From the NCBI GenBank assembly GCA_023630585.1, contig CM042551.1:21744501-21808500 (forward strand): DNA of 64,000 nt, given 5' to 3'. The notes beneath the pieces were generated by a model. It was not told the origin of the DNA. It searched no databases and saw only the letters and a list, made by a program, of their open reading frames with translations. How positions within the stretch are numbered: the stretch's first letter is position 1; each line of letters opens with the position of its first letter. The position numbers were made by a program, and so were the translations under genes. Source of the DNA: Cranoglanis bouderius. Taxonomy: Eukaryota > Chordata > Actinopteri > Siluriformes > Cranoglanididae. Below, piece after piece: positions 1 through 9,744 of this stretch.

Positions 1-1348
1 CCATATTGGCCCAACTGTCAAATTTCTATGAAATGCTGTCATACTGTAGCCATGATTGTGGTCTGCATTATAGGAAATAAATAATTAATATTATTTAAAA
101 TGTAATTTATTTTGTCCATGTCTTATTTTGGTTATAGTCAGTTCATTTAAGTACATTACAAATTATTAATCTTGATCATCTAAACTTCTCAAAAGATCTC
201 CTGGTTCTACAAAAGTGGATATTACTGATTCTGAAAAATCAAGCTTGTGGAACTATAAAATAGCATTAAATCAATATCACAATATTTTATTTGACTTGAG
301 TATAATTTTTGCCTGTAATTGCAATGGCATTTTATATCCTTCCTACACAAACACATCACAAATCTGTCCTGCACAAAATCATCACCAACAAACGAGAAAT
401 ATATTCCCAGCAAGGGAATTTGCACCGGATATTCAGATAGTATAGCCTGCTTCCAGGCATGGGGTGTGGGGTGTGGGGTGTGGGGAGCATTAAATACCTT
501 CTGATACAGCTTTGAAACTAGACACAAAGGCCTTCTCCTATCAAGCCAAGCAAGGGAGTCTCTGAGGACCTCAGCAGTGCAAAAGTCATTAGAGCTTGAA
601 TAGGAGCTGAGCGAACATAATAGCCCATTACATGGAGAGGAATCTCTTCACCTCCACAGGAATTCAGATTGCATGGCAAGAACAATGTGACGTGCTCGGG
701 AGAAGTAGTCAGGCTTTCAGCTTCTGACGTTCTTTAGTGCTGCCACTGCACACTGCTGCCCCAAGCTACTTTCTTCTTCACACACACACACACACACTGT
801 CTGAAAGCAGAGACAGGTAAAATTCCAGTGTCTTCTGGAAGCTGATACCATGCAAGCTTCATTATAGTTGTTCAATGCCCAGGGCAAAGCTAAATTAGCC
901 CTCACAGTCAAAATCATAGGTAACATTGCCTACATCAGATTCGTTTATGCCCAAAAGTGTCTAACCAAAACACTGGAGCTAGATCAGATGCTTGCTTAAT
1001 CTGCTAGAGCCAGCTCTTCTAGTTAAGGTGATGATGTGCATTTCATAGCACCAGGTATGAAAATCTGCACAGGTATCTTTCAACACTCTCCTTGGACATT
1101 TTAATCCTATTTTAGCAGTGTGCGCACACATACTCTGTTAAGCCTCTAGCCTTTTCCATCAGCAGTAAAGCATACCCTAAAAGCTATTATAGAATTTCCC
1201 TCAAAACATTTTCAGAATTCCTTCCTGTTACATAGTGAGCTGAGAAGCTCTAAACAGCAAAGACATAATTTATCAGTAATGTCTAAAAACAATGGGATCA
1301 ATAGAATGAAGAATATGTTTTTTAAAATGTGACATATACATACACTGT
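1..1348. other. non-genic AT-rich DNA
   Basis: No open frame here has recognisable protein similarity or a believable splice pattern. The only structured element is a short CA microsatellite at about 779-797. The small open frames are what chance gives in AT-rich sequence. Confidence 0.6.
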
Positions 1349-1560
1349 ATGGGCAAAAGTATGTGCACCCCGACCATCACACCCATACGTGGTTCTTCCC
1401 CAAACTGTTACCACAAAGTTGGAAGCACACAGCTGTATAGAACGTCTCTGTATGCTGTAGCTTTACAGTTTCCCTTCACTGGAACTAAGAGGCCCAAACG
1501 TGTTCCAGCATGACAATGCCCCTATGCACAAAGCGATCTCCATGAAGACATGGTCAAAAA
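1349..1560 (+). mobile_element. Tc1-like transposon fragment
   Basis: The segment opens with a terminal-repeat-like phrase (ctgtatgggcaaaagtatgt) and soon reads FQHDNAPMHKA. That matches the region around the second catalytic Asp of Tc1-like transposases (usual form QDNAPCHKA). The sequence between terminal repeat and catalytic motif is far too short for a full transposase, so this is an internally deleted, 3'-truncated relic. Loss of similarity just after 1,560 sets the right edge only approximately. Confidence 0.7.
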
Positions 1561-2637
1561 GGTTTTTTGATAACAATACCAAACAAAATTTAAGTTTTAC
1601 ATGTGTTTATCTAAGGGTATGTTCATGCGTTTTTACCAAAATTACCTTTTGGAGACTCCAAAGGGCCCTTGGTAACCATGTACACATACCTAGGATAAAA
1701 AGGCTACTACTCTTTATTTTTCTCATAATTTTGGGCATTAATGAAAGGTGATACTAAGAGCTATCATATCCCATATCCAGCAATCTACAAAATATATATT
1801 TATATGTATATTCATAATTGAAACCTTATAGAAAAAAATATAAATTTTCAACTTTGTTACGCAGAATTACGCAGGGACTTTTAAATTGAAGTGTTGAAAC
1901 TCACCCATGAAACCACATATCATATTTTTCAGAGTTTCATTGGCTATATGATGCACCAGTCATGGACGCAATCGATTGCAATAGGCTCAAGCTTTTCACA
2001 AAGGAAAGAGGGAAGGCTCTTCCCTTCAGCACAGACTCTCATTGACTATTGAAGGCTGTGGACAGGACATGGAATTTCCTATTGGTTCAAATGATGTGTC
2101 AATCGACAGGGCAGAGTCCAACGGCCATTTTGAAATCTACAGGATTATTCACACACAAACCGTTAACAGAGAAAACGTAAAAAATTAGGCACATCTGCTA
2201 GCAGTTTGAAATGACTCAGCAACAGTCTGTGGGTATTTACTGATGAATAATGTGTTTTGGACTAAATATTTTAATTAATTTAATTAATAATTGGATTGTT
2301 TGGACCTTTGCCAGTGTAACAAGACTATTTTTGTCAGGATGTTATGGATCAGTGGACTACTATGAGGCTTCATATGTGAGTTGTCTCGGTTTTTAAAGTT
2401 TGTCTTGAAACTGTTTATATCAGTCGAATCACAAGCATCTGTTTCCAAATGTACATGGTATGAGTACCTATGTAAACATAGCTGTGTACATAAAGTTTTG
2501 CTCACAACATGGCAACGCTGGCGGGCCGTCAAACCACTAGGAGGCTAGAAAACAAAACAAAACAAGAAAAAGAAACTGTAGAAAAAATATGACCTAGTTA
2601 TAGATTGTCAGAGACAAAATTAGAAACTCAATTCAAA
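1561..2637. other. non-genic AT-rich DNA
   Basis: No protein-coding signal, RNA gene or repeat family that I recognise. The open frame near 2,284-2,532 (- strand) has no similarity that I can name. Confidence 0.55.
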
Positions 2638-2815
2638 TCAGTTTTATTTGTATAGCATTTTTAACAATGGACATTGTCTCTTAAAATATATCAATTCAGG
2701 ATATAGATTTTAAATGAATGAATTTATCTCTAATCAGCAGCCAGAGGCGATGGTGGTGAGGAAAAACTCCCTGAGATGATATGAGGAAAAAACCTTGAGA
2801 AAAACCTTAGAAGTT
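2638..2815 (+). repeat. fish interspersed repeat, 5' half (gaggaaaaactccctgagat type)
   Basis: The phrases cagttttatttgtatagc, acaatggacattgtctct and gaggaaaaactccctgagat occur in this order in a common teleost dispersed repeat (recognised from general knowledge, not searched). The copy stops after the aaaaccttgagaaaaacc stretch. The part of the family that should follow is seen separately at about 32,545-33,050. Confidence 0.55.
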
Positions 2816-3822
2816 TCTTAAGAATGTTCTTAGATAAATCATTTTGAATAAAAGCTAGGTTTTAATAAAAGTATTATCTTGATTTATATTTACTACATTA
2901 CTCTGTAATCAAACATGTAATGTAAAAGTTGTCTTACAAGTGCATTATGAATCTGTGGGGACAGTGAATTTGGAAGAGATACCCATGAGAAAATCCACTG
3001 GCCAGTCCAATATTTACCTCTGAATTTCCTAATATTGATTTCATAAGCACTGATACAGCTGGAAATCACACCACATGTTGACAGAATCACCTACTTTGTC
3101 ATTAAACTCCAGCATACATTGTAGGAAGCAGTGAGTAATGAATGTCTCTGATATTCTACAACTATGTGTTCTATGTAGGGAGCTCAACAAAATAAAACCT
3201 TAGATCTACAAAAGGCCATTGAAAAACAACAACCCCAAAAATGACACCCCATAGTCCCTGAAAGTCCCTATTCAGACTCCTAAAGTTCATCAACAATGAG
3301 GTCAGTAAAATCTCAACACTGATTTGCTGTTTAGAAAAGGTTCAGTGAGGGAGGATCAGATTTGAGATTTCATTTGTGTACGTAGAAAAATTAAAAAGTA
3401 TTTCTGGAAAGAATTTCTAAATGTTTGTCAACAATAGTGAATGTAGATAAACCAAAAATTAGATCTTAATCACAAGGATCCGAATGCCAAAAATGAAGTT
3501 GTGAGAGCCAGTATCCATCAGACTTTGCTTTGGAATAATGTCATGAAAATAATAAATGATAAAAACAATTAAATTATTCTACAGCACATAAGGGATGTGT
3601 ATTTTGAATTGATGCTTCACATTAACTGTGGAATTAAATTTGATTACAGTAATAAAACAAGTAAGAATAAAAAAGGCCACAATAATATAATCTGTAGGTT
3701 ATATTTTTGATTACCATTATTCCCAGTGATTTAAAAAAAAAAAAAAAAGAAAAGAAAGGTGCTTGTTTTTGTCAATGAAGTTTTAATGATTAAAATAGTA
3801 TGTTTAATAAGTGAAAAAATAA
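2816..3822. other. non-genic DNA
   Basis: AT-rich with no supported gene. An A-rich run near 3,731-3,760 is the only low-complexity feature before the retrotransposon that starts at 3,828. Confidence 0.55.
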
Positions 3823-3827
3823 GTCAC

Positions 3828-4574
3828 TGTTACAAAACCGGAAGGAGGGAAGCAGGATGCACTCGCAGGGGAAAGTTGTCAGTTTATTAGGAACATACAA
3901 AATAAATAGAACCTTCAAAAAGAAATGGGACAGTCTAACAAAAATCCAAACATAAAGTAAGCAATGTTCCAGAAAACAACAGGGCAGGTATTCCAAACAG
4001 GCTAGTCAATAATCCAAACACTTACAGGGCAAAAATCCAGGAAGTCATGAGACAATAATCCAAGGTCGAGGAAAAGCGAGGAAAAACAAAGACATGGAGG
4101 AATATTCCAAGAAGTCACGAGGCATAAATCCAAGAACCAGGGAAAAAAAACTACGATTCTTTATCTCCGTTGCTACTTATCATTATCAACATTAACATCA
4201 TTACTTTCAGTTACGTTTAGCTACACCTAGTTATTCTTAATCAATACTCCACGACGAAGTGGACACAAGTAGGGGTTTAAGTAACAAAGGTAATCACAAG
4301 GAAACAAGAAGAAACACACGACACCTGGAAACAATAATCAGACAATAACGGGAGAACCAATCACAGAACATGGGAGGAAACATGATGTGACATAAACCCA
4401 ACAGACCAATAAGGAAGCGGGGGCAGAGACATGACGTAAATGAAAACAAAAGAGCACATGGTAAAATAAACAAAACCAGAGTACATGAATCAGTCCGGAG
4501 GGTTTTTATGAATCGCACTGGAATGCGGAAGTGCGCTGCTTCACTAGCGGTGCAGTGAGAGGGAGATGCTAACA
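3828..4574 (-). repeat. 3' LTR of the gag-only retrotransposon
   Basis: It matches 6,940-7,719 nearly base for base over most of its length. The main difference is a short indel near its start and the absence of the acgcctggtaaacaaaaaca segment present at 7,250-7,270. It begins tgttacaaaa and ends gatgctaaca, so it has the TG...CA ends of an LTR. Confidence 0.85.
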
Positions 4575-5268
4575 GAGCCCCCCCACAAAGGTGCGTCTCC
4601 CGAAGTGCCGAAAGTTTTGACTGTTCTGGCAGGCCCCTGGGCAGGATTAGAACATCTGCCCCCCAGGACCCGAGGCTGGCAATGTGCAGTGTCCCTAGGC
4701 CAGAGCAGAGCGTGTCGAGTTTTGGTCGAGAACTTGGTCGAGAACTTGGTGCGGTGCTTGAACTGGTGCTTGGCCTGGATCTCGGAGCTGCGCGTAACCT
4801 GGTGCTTGGCCTGGACCTCGGAGCTGTGCATGACCGGGTGCTTGGCCTGGAACCAGGACTGGACTCAGATTTGGCACCAGGATTAGAGACAGACTCAGAG
4901 ACAGACTTAGAAACAGACTGGGGAATGGGACAGAGGACAGGACAGAAAACTGGACAGAGGATAGGACAGAGAATAGGACAGAGAACTGGATAGGAAACTG
5001 GATAGAGAACTGGACTGGAAACTGTACTAGAACTTGAATCATTAACCAAAGCAAAAATCTGACCCTGAACAGAATGAAAAGCTGACTCAAAGCCAAATTG
5101 GGAGCAGAGCTGGAAATTAAAGTGGAGACAGGGTTGGAAACAGAGCTGGAAATTGGGATGGAGACAAAATCTGAGACTGGATTGGAAACAGAGCTAGGAA
5201 GGTAACTAGAGACAGAGGAGGAGACAGAGTCATGTGCAGAACTGGATACTGGGCTAGAGACAGCACCA

Positions 5269-6252
5269 TCAACACAATCTGGGAACGGAGCTGGGAATTA
5301 ACTCAGCAACCGAACTGAGAATTAAAGCTAAAACAAAACCCGAGCTGGAGACTAAATCCAGAATGGAGTTGGAAATAGGGTTGGATACTGGGTCGGAAAA
5401 TGGGTTGGAAACTGGACTAGGAACAGGGTTAGAAATGGGACCGGGACTGGGAGCAGGGTTGGAAACAGGACCGGGAACAGGACTGGGAACTGGCATTGGG
5501 CATAGGCTGAGGCATGGACTGGGATCTAGACTGGGAACAGGACTGGGAACAGGCCTTGGAACAGCACCGGAAACTGGACTGAGAACTGGATTTGGACTAG
5601 GACCAGGGCAGGAACCTGGACATGGACTAGGATTAGGGCAGGAAACTGGACATGGACTTGGACATGGACTAGGACTTAACTTTGCACTAAAACATGGGCT
5701 AGAACTTGGAAAGGAGATCATCCTATGGACCTCAGACATGGACTGGGCCAGGGAAGAGGTCATCCTGTGGACCTCTGACATAGACTCAGCTTGAGAAGAG
5801 GTCATCCCGTGGACCTCTGACATGAGCAGGACAGGCAAGGAGGTTTTATCTTGAACCTCTGGCAGGAACATGGCTTGGGCGGAGGTCTCCTCGTGGACCT
5901 TCGGTGTGAGCAGGACTGGAACAGAGCACCCCACTTGGGTCTCCGACAGGGGCAGGACAGGAATGGAGGTCTCCTCATGGACCTCAGGCAGGAACAGGAC
6001 AGGAGTGGAGGTATTCTCGTGAACCTCCAAGAGCAGCTCAGCTGAAGGGACCTCCTGCTGGGCCTCCTGCTGGAGCTCGGGGCTGGAGGTTGCCACATTA
6101 ACCTTCAGGTGCAGCTCCGTTGAGGAGACCTCTTGCTGGGCCTCCTGCTGGAGCTTGGGGCTGGAGGTTGCCACGTTTACCTCCAGGAGCAGCTCTGTTG
6201 AGGAGACCTCTTGCTGGGTCTCCGGCTGGAGCTTGGGGCTGGAGGTTGCCAC
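5269..6252 (-). CDS. repeat-built Pro/Ser/Glu-rich open frame of the LTR element
   Basis: 327 codons without a stop on the same strand as the Gag-like frame. It consists of three successive tandem arrays. The first has 26-residue units (VATSSPKLQQEAQQEVSSTE...), with a 78-bp period visible at 6,081, 6,159 and 6,237. The second has about eight 14-residue units of the EVHEETSIPVLPLS type (42 bp each). The last is a long Pro-x/Ser-Pro array (SPCPSPCP, NPVPSPV). No catalytic motif, membrane segment or zinc finger is visible. The predicted chain is probably disordered. The first codon is simply the first Met; the frame is open further upstream, so the true start is unknown. Function unknown. Confidence 0.5.
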   Translation of the reverse strand: MATSSPKLQPETQQEVSSTELLLEVNVATSSPKLQQEAQQEVSSTELHLKVNVATSSPELQQEAQQEVPSAELLLEVHENTSTPVLFLPEVHEETSIPVLPLSETQVGCSVPVLLTPKVHEETSAQAMFLPEVQDKTSLPVLLMSEVHGMTSSQAESMSEVHRMTSSLAQSMSEVHRMISFPSSSPCFSAKLSPSPCPSPCPVSCPNPSPCPGSCPGPSPNPVLSPVSGAVPRPVPSPVPSLDPSPCLSLCPMPVPSPVPGPVSNPAPSPGPISNPVPSPVSNPFSDPVSNPISNSILDLVSSSGFVLALILSSVAELIPSSVPRLC

Positions 6253-6528
6253 GTTAACCTCCAGCTGCAGCTCCGTTGAGGAGACCTCCTGCTGGGCCTC
6301 CTGCTGGAGCTCTGAGGGTGCCCACCTGTGGACCCACCAGCTGCCCTTGAAACAGGCTTGGGAGCAGAAGTAGCTACTCCTTCTTCCCCGTTTCCTGCAG
6401 GTGGGGCACTGCAGGATGGCTGGTCAGGTGCATCCTTCGGTGGCACACTCCTGGGTCAGGAGTTGAGAGGTGCAGGCTGCCATGTTAGCCTGCTCCCTCT
6501 CATAAAAGTCCAGGAATGGCTGGCAGGG

Positions 6529-6921
6529 TCAGTCGTCCAGACGGTCCGTCCCCAAAAAGGTCCTGAGGTCAGGTTGGAAGTCTGGGCTCCCAAGCACCTG
6601 GACCAGTAGATCCACAAAGCCCGAAACTGTCTTGAGCTTCGTGGATCCACTGGCGAGGTGAAGCTCCTCCCATTGGTGAGCAGAGCCGACCAAATGAGAG
6701 AGGAGGAACCCCAACCACTGTTCTTCGTCGGGCGTGGGGTCCTCCAAACTCAGAAAATATATTTGAGCCTGCAAAAAAAACCCATTGCGGCCAAGTGGCA
6801 AAGACATCGTAGGCATCGGGGGGATAAATGAAGGACCATTGAGGAAAAAAAATTGAATTGTATGCAGGCATTTTAAATGTGGCATGGCGTGGCGTGCCCT
6901 CACTTTCCCCACTGCATCCAT
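6529..6921 (-). CDS. Gag-like protein of the LTR element (capsid N-lobe type)
   Basis: A 130-codon frame starting ATGGATGCAGTGGGG immediately inside the 5' LTR. The middle reads QAQIYFLSLEDPTPDEEQWL then FLLSHLVGSAHQWEEL. This follows the pattern of Ty3/Gypsy capsid domains (about residues 45-80: a hydrophobic run, then LxGxAxxW) and it resembles the sushi-ichi/RTL lineage. It stops before any CCHC zinc knuckle, and no nucleocapsid or protease follows. The product would be a short capsid fragment able at most to co-assemble with another element's Gag (inference). The next open frame downstream is the repetitive one at 5,269-6,252. Whether the two are joined by frameshift or splicing cannot be read from sequence alone. 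Confidence 0.6.
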   Translation of the reverse strand: MDAVGKVRARHAMPHLKCLHTIQFFFLNGPSFIPPMPTMSLPLGRNGFFLQAQIYFLSLEDPTPDEEQWLGFLLSHLVGSAHQWEELHLASGSTKLKTVSGFVDLLVQVLGSPDFQPDLRTFLGTDRLDD

Positions 6922-6939
6922 TTTTTGGGCGGAGTATTC

Positions 6940-7719
6940 TGTTACAGCACTGGAAGGAGGGAAGCAGGATGCACTCGCAGGGGAAAGTTGTCAGTTTATT
7001 AGGAGCATACAAAGTAAATAGAAAAAAGAAATGGGACAGTCTACCAAAAATCCAAACATAAACTAGGCAATGTTCCAGAAAACAACAGGGCAGGTATTCC
7101 AAACAGGCTAGTCAATAATCCAAACACTTACAGGGCAAAAATCCAGGAAGTCATGAGACAATAATCCAAGGTCGAGGAAAAGTGAGGAAAAACAAAGACA
7201 TGGAGGAATATTCCAAGAAGTCACGAAGCATAAATCCAAGAACCAGGGAACGCCTGGTAAACAAAAACATAGGGAAAAAAACTATGATTCTTTATCTTCA
7301 TCGCTACTTATCATTATCATCATTAACATCATTACTTTCAGTTACGTTTAGCTACACCTAGTTATTCTTAATCAATACTCCACGACGAAGTGGACACAAA
7401 TAGGAGTTTAAGTAACAAAGGTAATCACAAGGAAACAAGAAGAAACACACTACACCTGGAAACAATAATCAGACAATAACGGGAGAACCAATGACAGAAC
7501 ATGGGAGGAAACATGACGTGACATAAACCCAACAGACCAATAAGGAAGCGGGGGCAGAGACATGACGTAAACAAAAACAAAAGAGCACATGGCAAAGTAA
7601 ACAAAACCAGAGTACATGAATCAGTCCGGAGGGTTTTTATGAATCGCGCTGGAATGCGCTCAGTGGAATGCGGAAGTGCGCTGCTCCGCTAGCGGTGCAG
7701 CGAGAGGGAGATGCTAACA
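6940..7719 (-). repeat. 5' LTR of the gag-only retrotransposon
   Basis: Direct-repeat partner of 3,828-4,574, with the same TG...CA ends. The Gag-like frame begins only about 19 bases inside this LTR in element orientation. No obvious tRNA primer site beginning TGG sits at the junction, so the priming mechanism is unclear. Confidence 0.85.
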
Positions 7720-7985
7720 GTCATAGATGGTTGTATGTTAAAAGTCCTGAAAACATTTTAAAGAAGAAAAGCGGAAGGTGCGTAGGTTGTAGTGCAGCTT
7801 CTGTGCTAAACACGCTTAGACCCAGAGGAGGAGCCGAGCTGAATAAGTAGCATACGAAGCTAGGCACAGATGATTGGCAGTATCCCAAATAGTTTGTTTA
7901 TTAGCTACATCAAACAGGTCTCATGGCTTCTCATGTTCCCTTCATTAATGAACAAGAAACAGTACCAAGGGTGCGTTACTGATAA
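7720..7985. other. short unassigned stretch between two retroelements
   Basis: Sequence between the 5' LTR edge and the Gypsy relic. No gene seen. The tttgtttattagctac run near 7,900 could belong to an LTR of the neighbouring Gypsy relic, but no partner LTR was found. Confidence 0.4.
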
Positions 7986-7989
7986 ATAA

Positions 7990-9370
7990 AATAACATAAT
8001 AGAGCTGGATCCAGGGTCTTCATCTGCGTTACCCTATTCCTGCCATGTCATCATCTGCTGGTGACACCATATGCTATACATTATGTATCCGGACATAAGC
8101 ACTTCGTAAAAGTACATATCAGTAATTCTGGCTGTACTTGTCCCAGGAAGTGTGTATGCTGTGGTTAGTCTAATCCAAGTTCAGACACAATGTGTTCAAA
8201 GAAATTACTCATGAAAGGGGAACCTCTGTCTGTAGTTAGGTGGAGGCTCTACAAAACACTTCGCAAACACTTCGCTTAGAAACTTGCTGACTGTGACTTG
8301 ACCAATATATGTGCATTTCTCCAGGGTGTGTGTAGCAGAGGCCCCACAAACCACTGTACTCCCAAGGTCTTTGAGGATGACTGGGGACCATAAGCCCAGC
8401 TGGCTTCTTTTGGCTTGACTCCAAGAGCTGACAAACTGTGCAGGAAACAACAACTTTCATACTGCCATTTTTCATCCCACATGAATATTTTGTCCTTTCT
8501 TGTGAGTGCAAAGAGAAGTACAGCAAGGTAACAAGCTTGTCAGTTTGGCAGTTTGGTCTCACCTGCCTCACATTGTTGGGTGTTTCAAAGTCAACCACAG
8601 TCCTCAATTTGTCCAAGTCTGGTAGGATACCTGAGGAATTGACATGGTAGCCAAGGAAAGCGAGCTCACTGAGGCAGAATGGGCATTTGGTCAACTTGAG
8701 GGAAAAACCAGCTGACTACAGCCTGGTCAGGACTTCAGACCACCAGCCACCACAATGTCATCTAGGTATACATGACAGCACTTGTAAATTAGACCAGCAC
8801 GTACAGTGGTCATAAACCTTTGAAATGTTGCAGGCACATTACAGAGGCTGAATGGGAGAGCCTTGAACTGGAAAAGGCCTTGATGGGTGATAAAACCTGT
8901 CTTATATGTATGATCTTTTTCAACAGAAATCTGCCAGTACCCACAGGCTAGGTCCAAAGCTGTGATGAACTTCCCCTGGCTAGTAAATCCAGTGAATCAT
9001 CAACTGGGGAGAGGAAATGGGTCCTTAACTGTAAGCTGGTTAACACAGTGAAAGTCCACACAAAATCTAGGCTCACCACAAGGTTTTTCACAATTACCAC
9101 AGGAGAAGACCATGGTCCTGAAGCTGGCTCAATAATACCTTCTTGTAACATTTTTTCAATCTGGTCATCAATGAGCTGCTTCTTTGCAAGTAAGGTATGA
9201 CAGGGTGGCAAGTTGACAAGTTTAGCATCAGCTGTGTCAGTGAATGAGATGCTCAATTAGGGAACCAAATTTTTCCAAACAGTTCAACAGTTGCATTTTT
9301 TCTTCAGTTTCCAGACAGGCACTGTTCACTTTGTCCCTTAGGGCCAGTAATGTGGACATTTCTTTACAAT
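7990..9370 (-). pseudogene. Ty3/Gypsy pol relic: RT joined to integrase, RNase H missing
   Basis: Read on the - strand, 9,370 to 8,950 encodes the linker and start of RT (KKQLIDDQIEKMLQEGIIEP, then SGPWSSPVVIV). 8,957-8,727 continues with DLACGYWQISVEKD, PATFQRFM and the catalytic YLDD box. 8,694-8,590 gives the RT thumb (FLGYHVNSSGI). The frame then passes directly into an integrase-like stretch (SCTVCQLLESSQKKPAGLMV, DRGSPFMSNFF near 8,170-8,235). The RNase H domain that normally lies between them is absent. Several frame changes and stops show it is dead. Neither LTR was identified. Confidence 0.75.
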
Positions 9371-9469
9371 AATAACTCACAATAATAACACAACGAAATG
9401 TTGTAGAAATGTGATTCCAGTTTCCATTGATTCTTTGGATTTTGCAATTCCTGGATTGAACATTTTTTT

Positions 9470-9740
9470 TTTTCATCCATCCATTTTCCATACCGCTTAT
9501 CCTACACAGGGCCGCGGGGGAGCCTGGAGCCTATCCCAGAGAACTCCAGACACAAAGCTTGGGGCACAAGGCATCACCGGGCACAATCGCACACACATTC
9601 ACAAACTATGGACAATTTGGAAATGCCAATCAGCCTACAGCATATGTCTTTGGACTAGGGGAGGAAATCGGAGTACCCAGAGGAAACCCCCAAAGCACGG
9701 AGAGAACATGCAAACTCTGCAGGATTTAAACCCTCAACCC
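9470..9740 (+). repeat. fish LINE-tail/SINE-like repeat (catccatccattttccat type)
   Basis: Begins with catccatccattttccatac and continues through cgcttatcctacacagggcc and gaacatgcaaactctgcagg. This string is very common in teleost genomes as the 3' region of a LINE or a derived SINE. A second, shorter copy is at 45,310-45,425. The exact family is not assigned. Confidence 0.6.
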
Positions 9741-9744
9741 TATA

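Larger units (their letters stand above)
3828..7719 (-). mobile_element. non-autonomous LTR retrotransposon with gag but no pol (TR-GAG-like)
   Basis: Two direct repeats of about 750-780 bp (3,828-4,574 and 6,940-7,719) start with TG and end with CA. They are flanked by gtcac on the left and gtcat on the right, a 5-bp target duplication with one mismatch. The 2.4-kb interior reads on the - strand as a short Gag-like frame next to the 5' LTR, followed by a long Pro/Ser- and Glu-rich repetitive frame. No protease, reverse transcriptase, RNase H or integrase motif is visible. A purine-rich run lies just inside the 3' LTR (rc of 4,575-4,590), as expected of a polypurine tract. This architecture fits gag-only elements mobilised in trans by a Ty3/Gypsy relative (inference). 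Confidence 0.8.

Noticed and set aside
4294..5049. 251-codon - strand open frame overlapping the 3' LTR
   Set aside because: Half of it is Pro/Val-rich low complexity and the rest reads through LTR sequence. It may be the tail of the element's repetitive frame but cannot be shown to be a separate gene.
5363..5794. Gly/Leu-rich + strand frame (GLGTGLGTG type)
   Set aside because: Opposite-strand shadow of the Pro/Ser repeat array in the LTR element.
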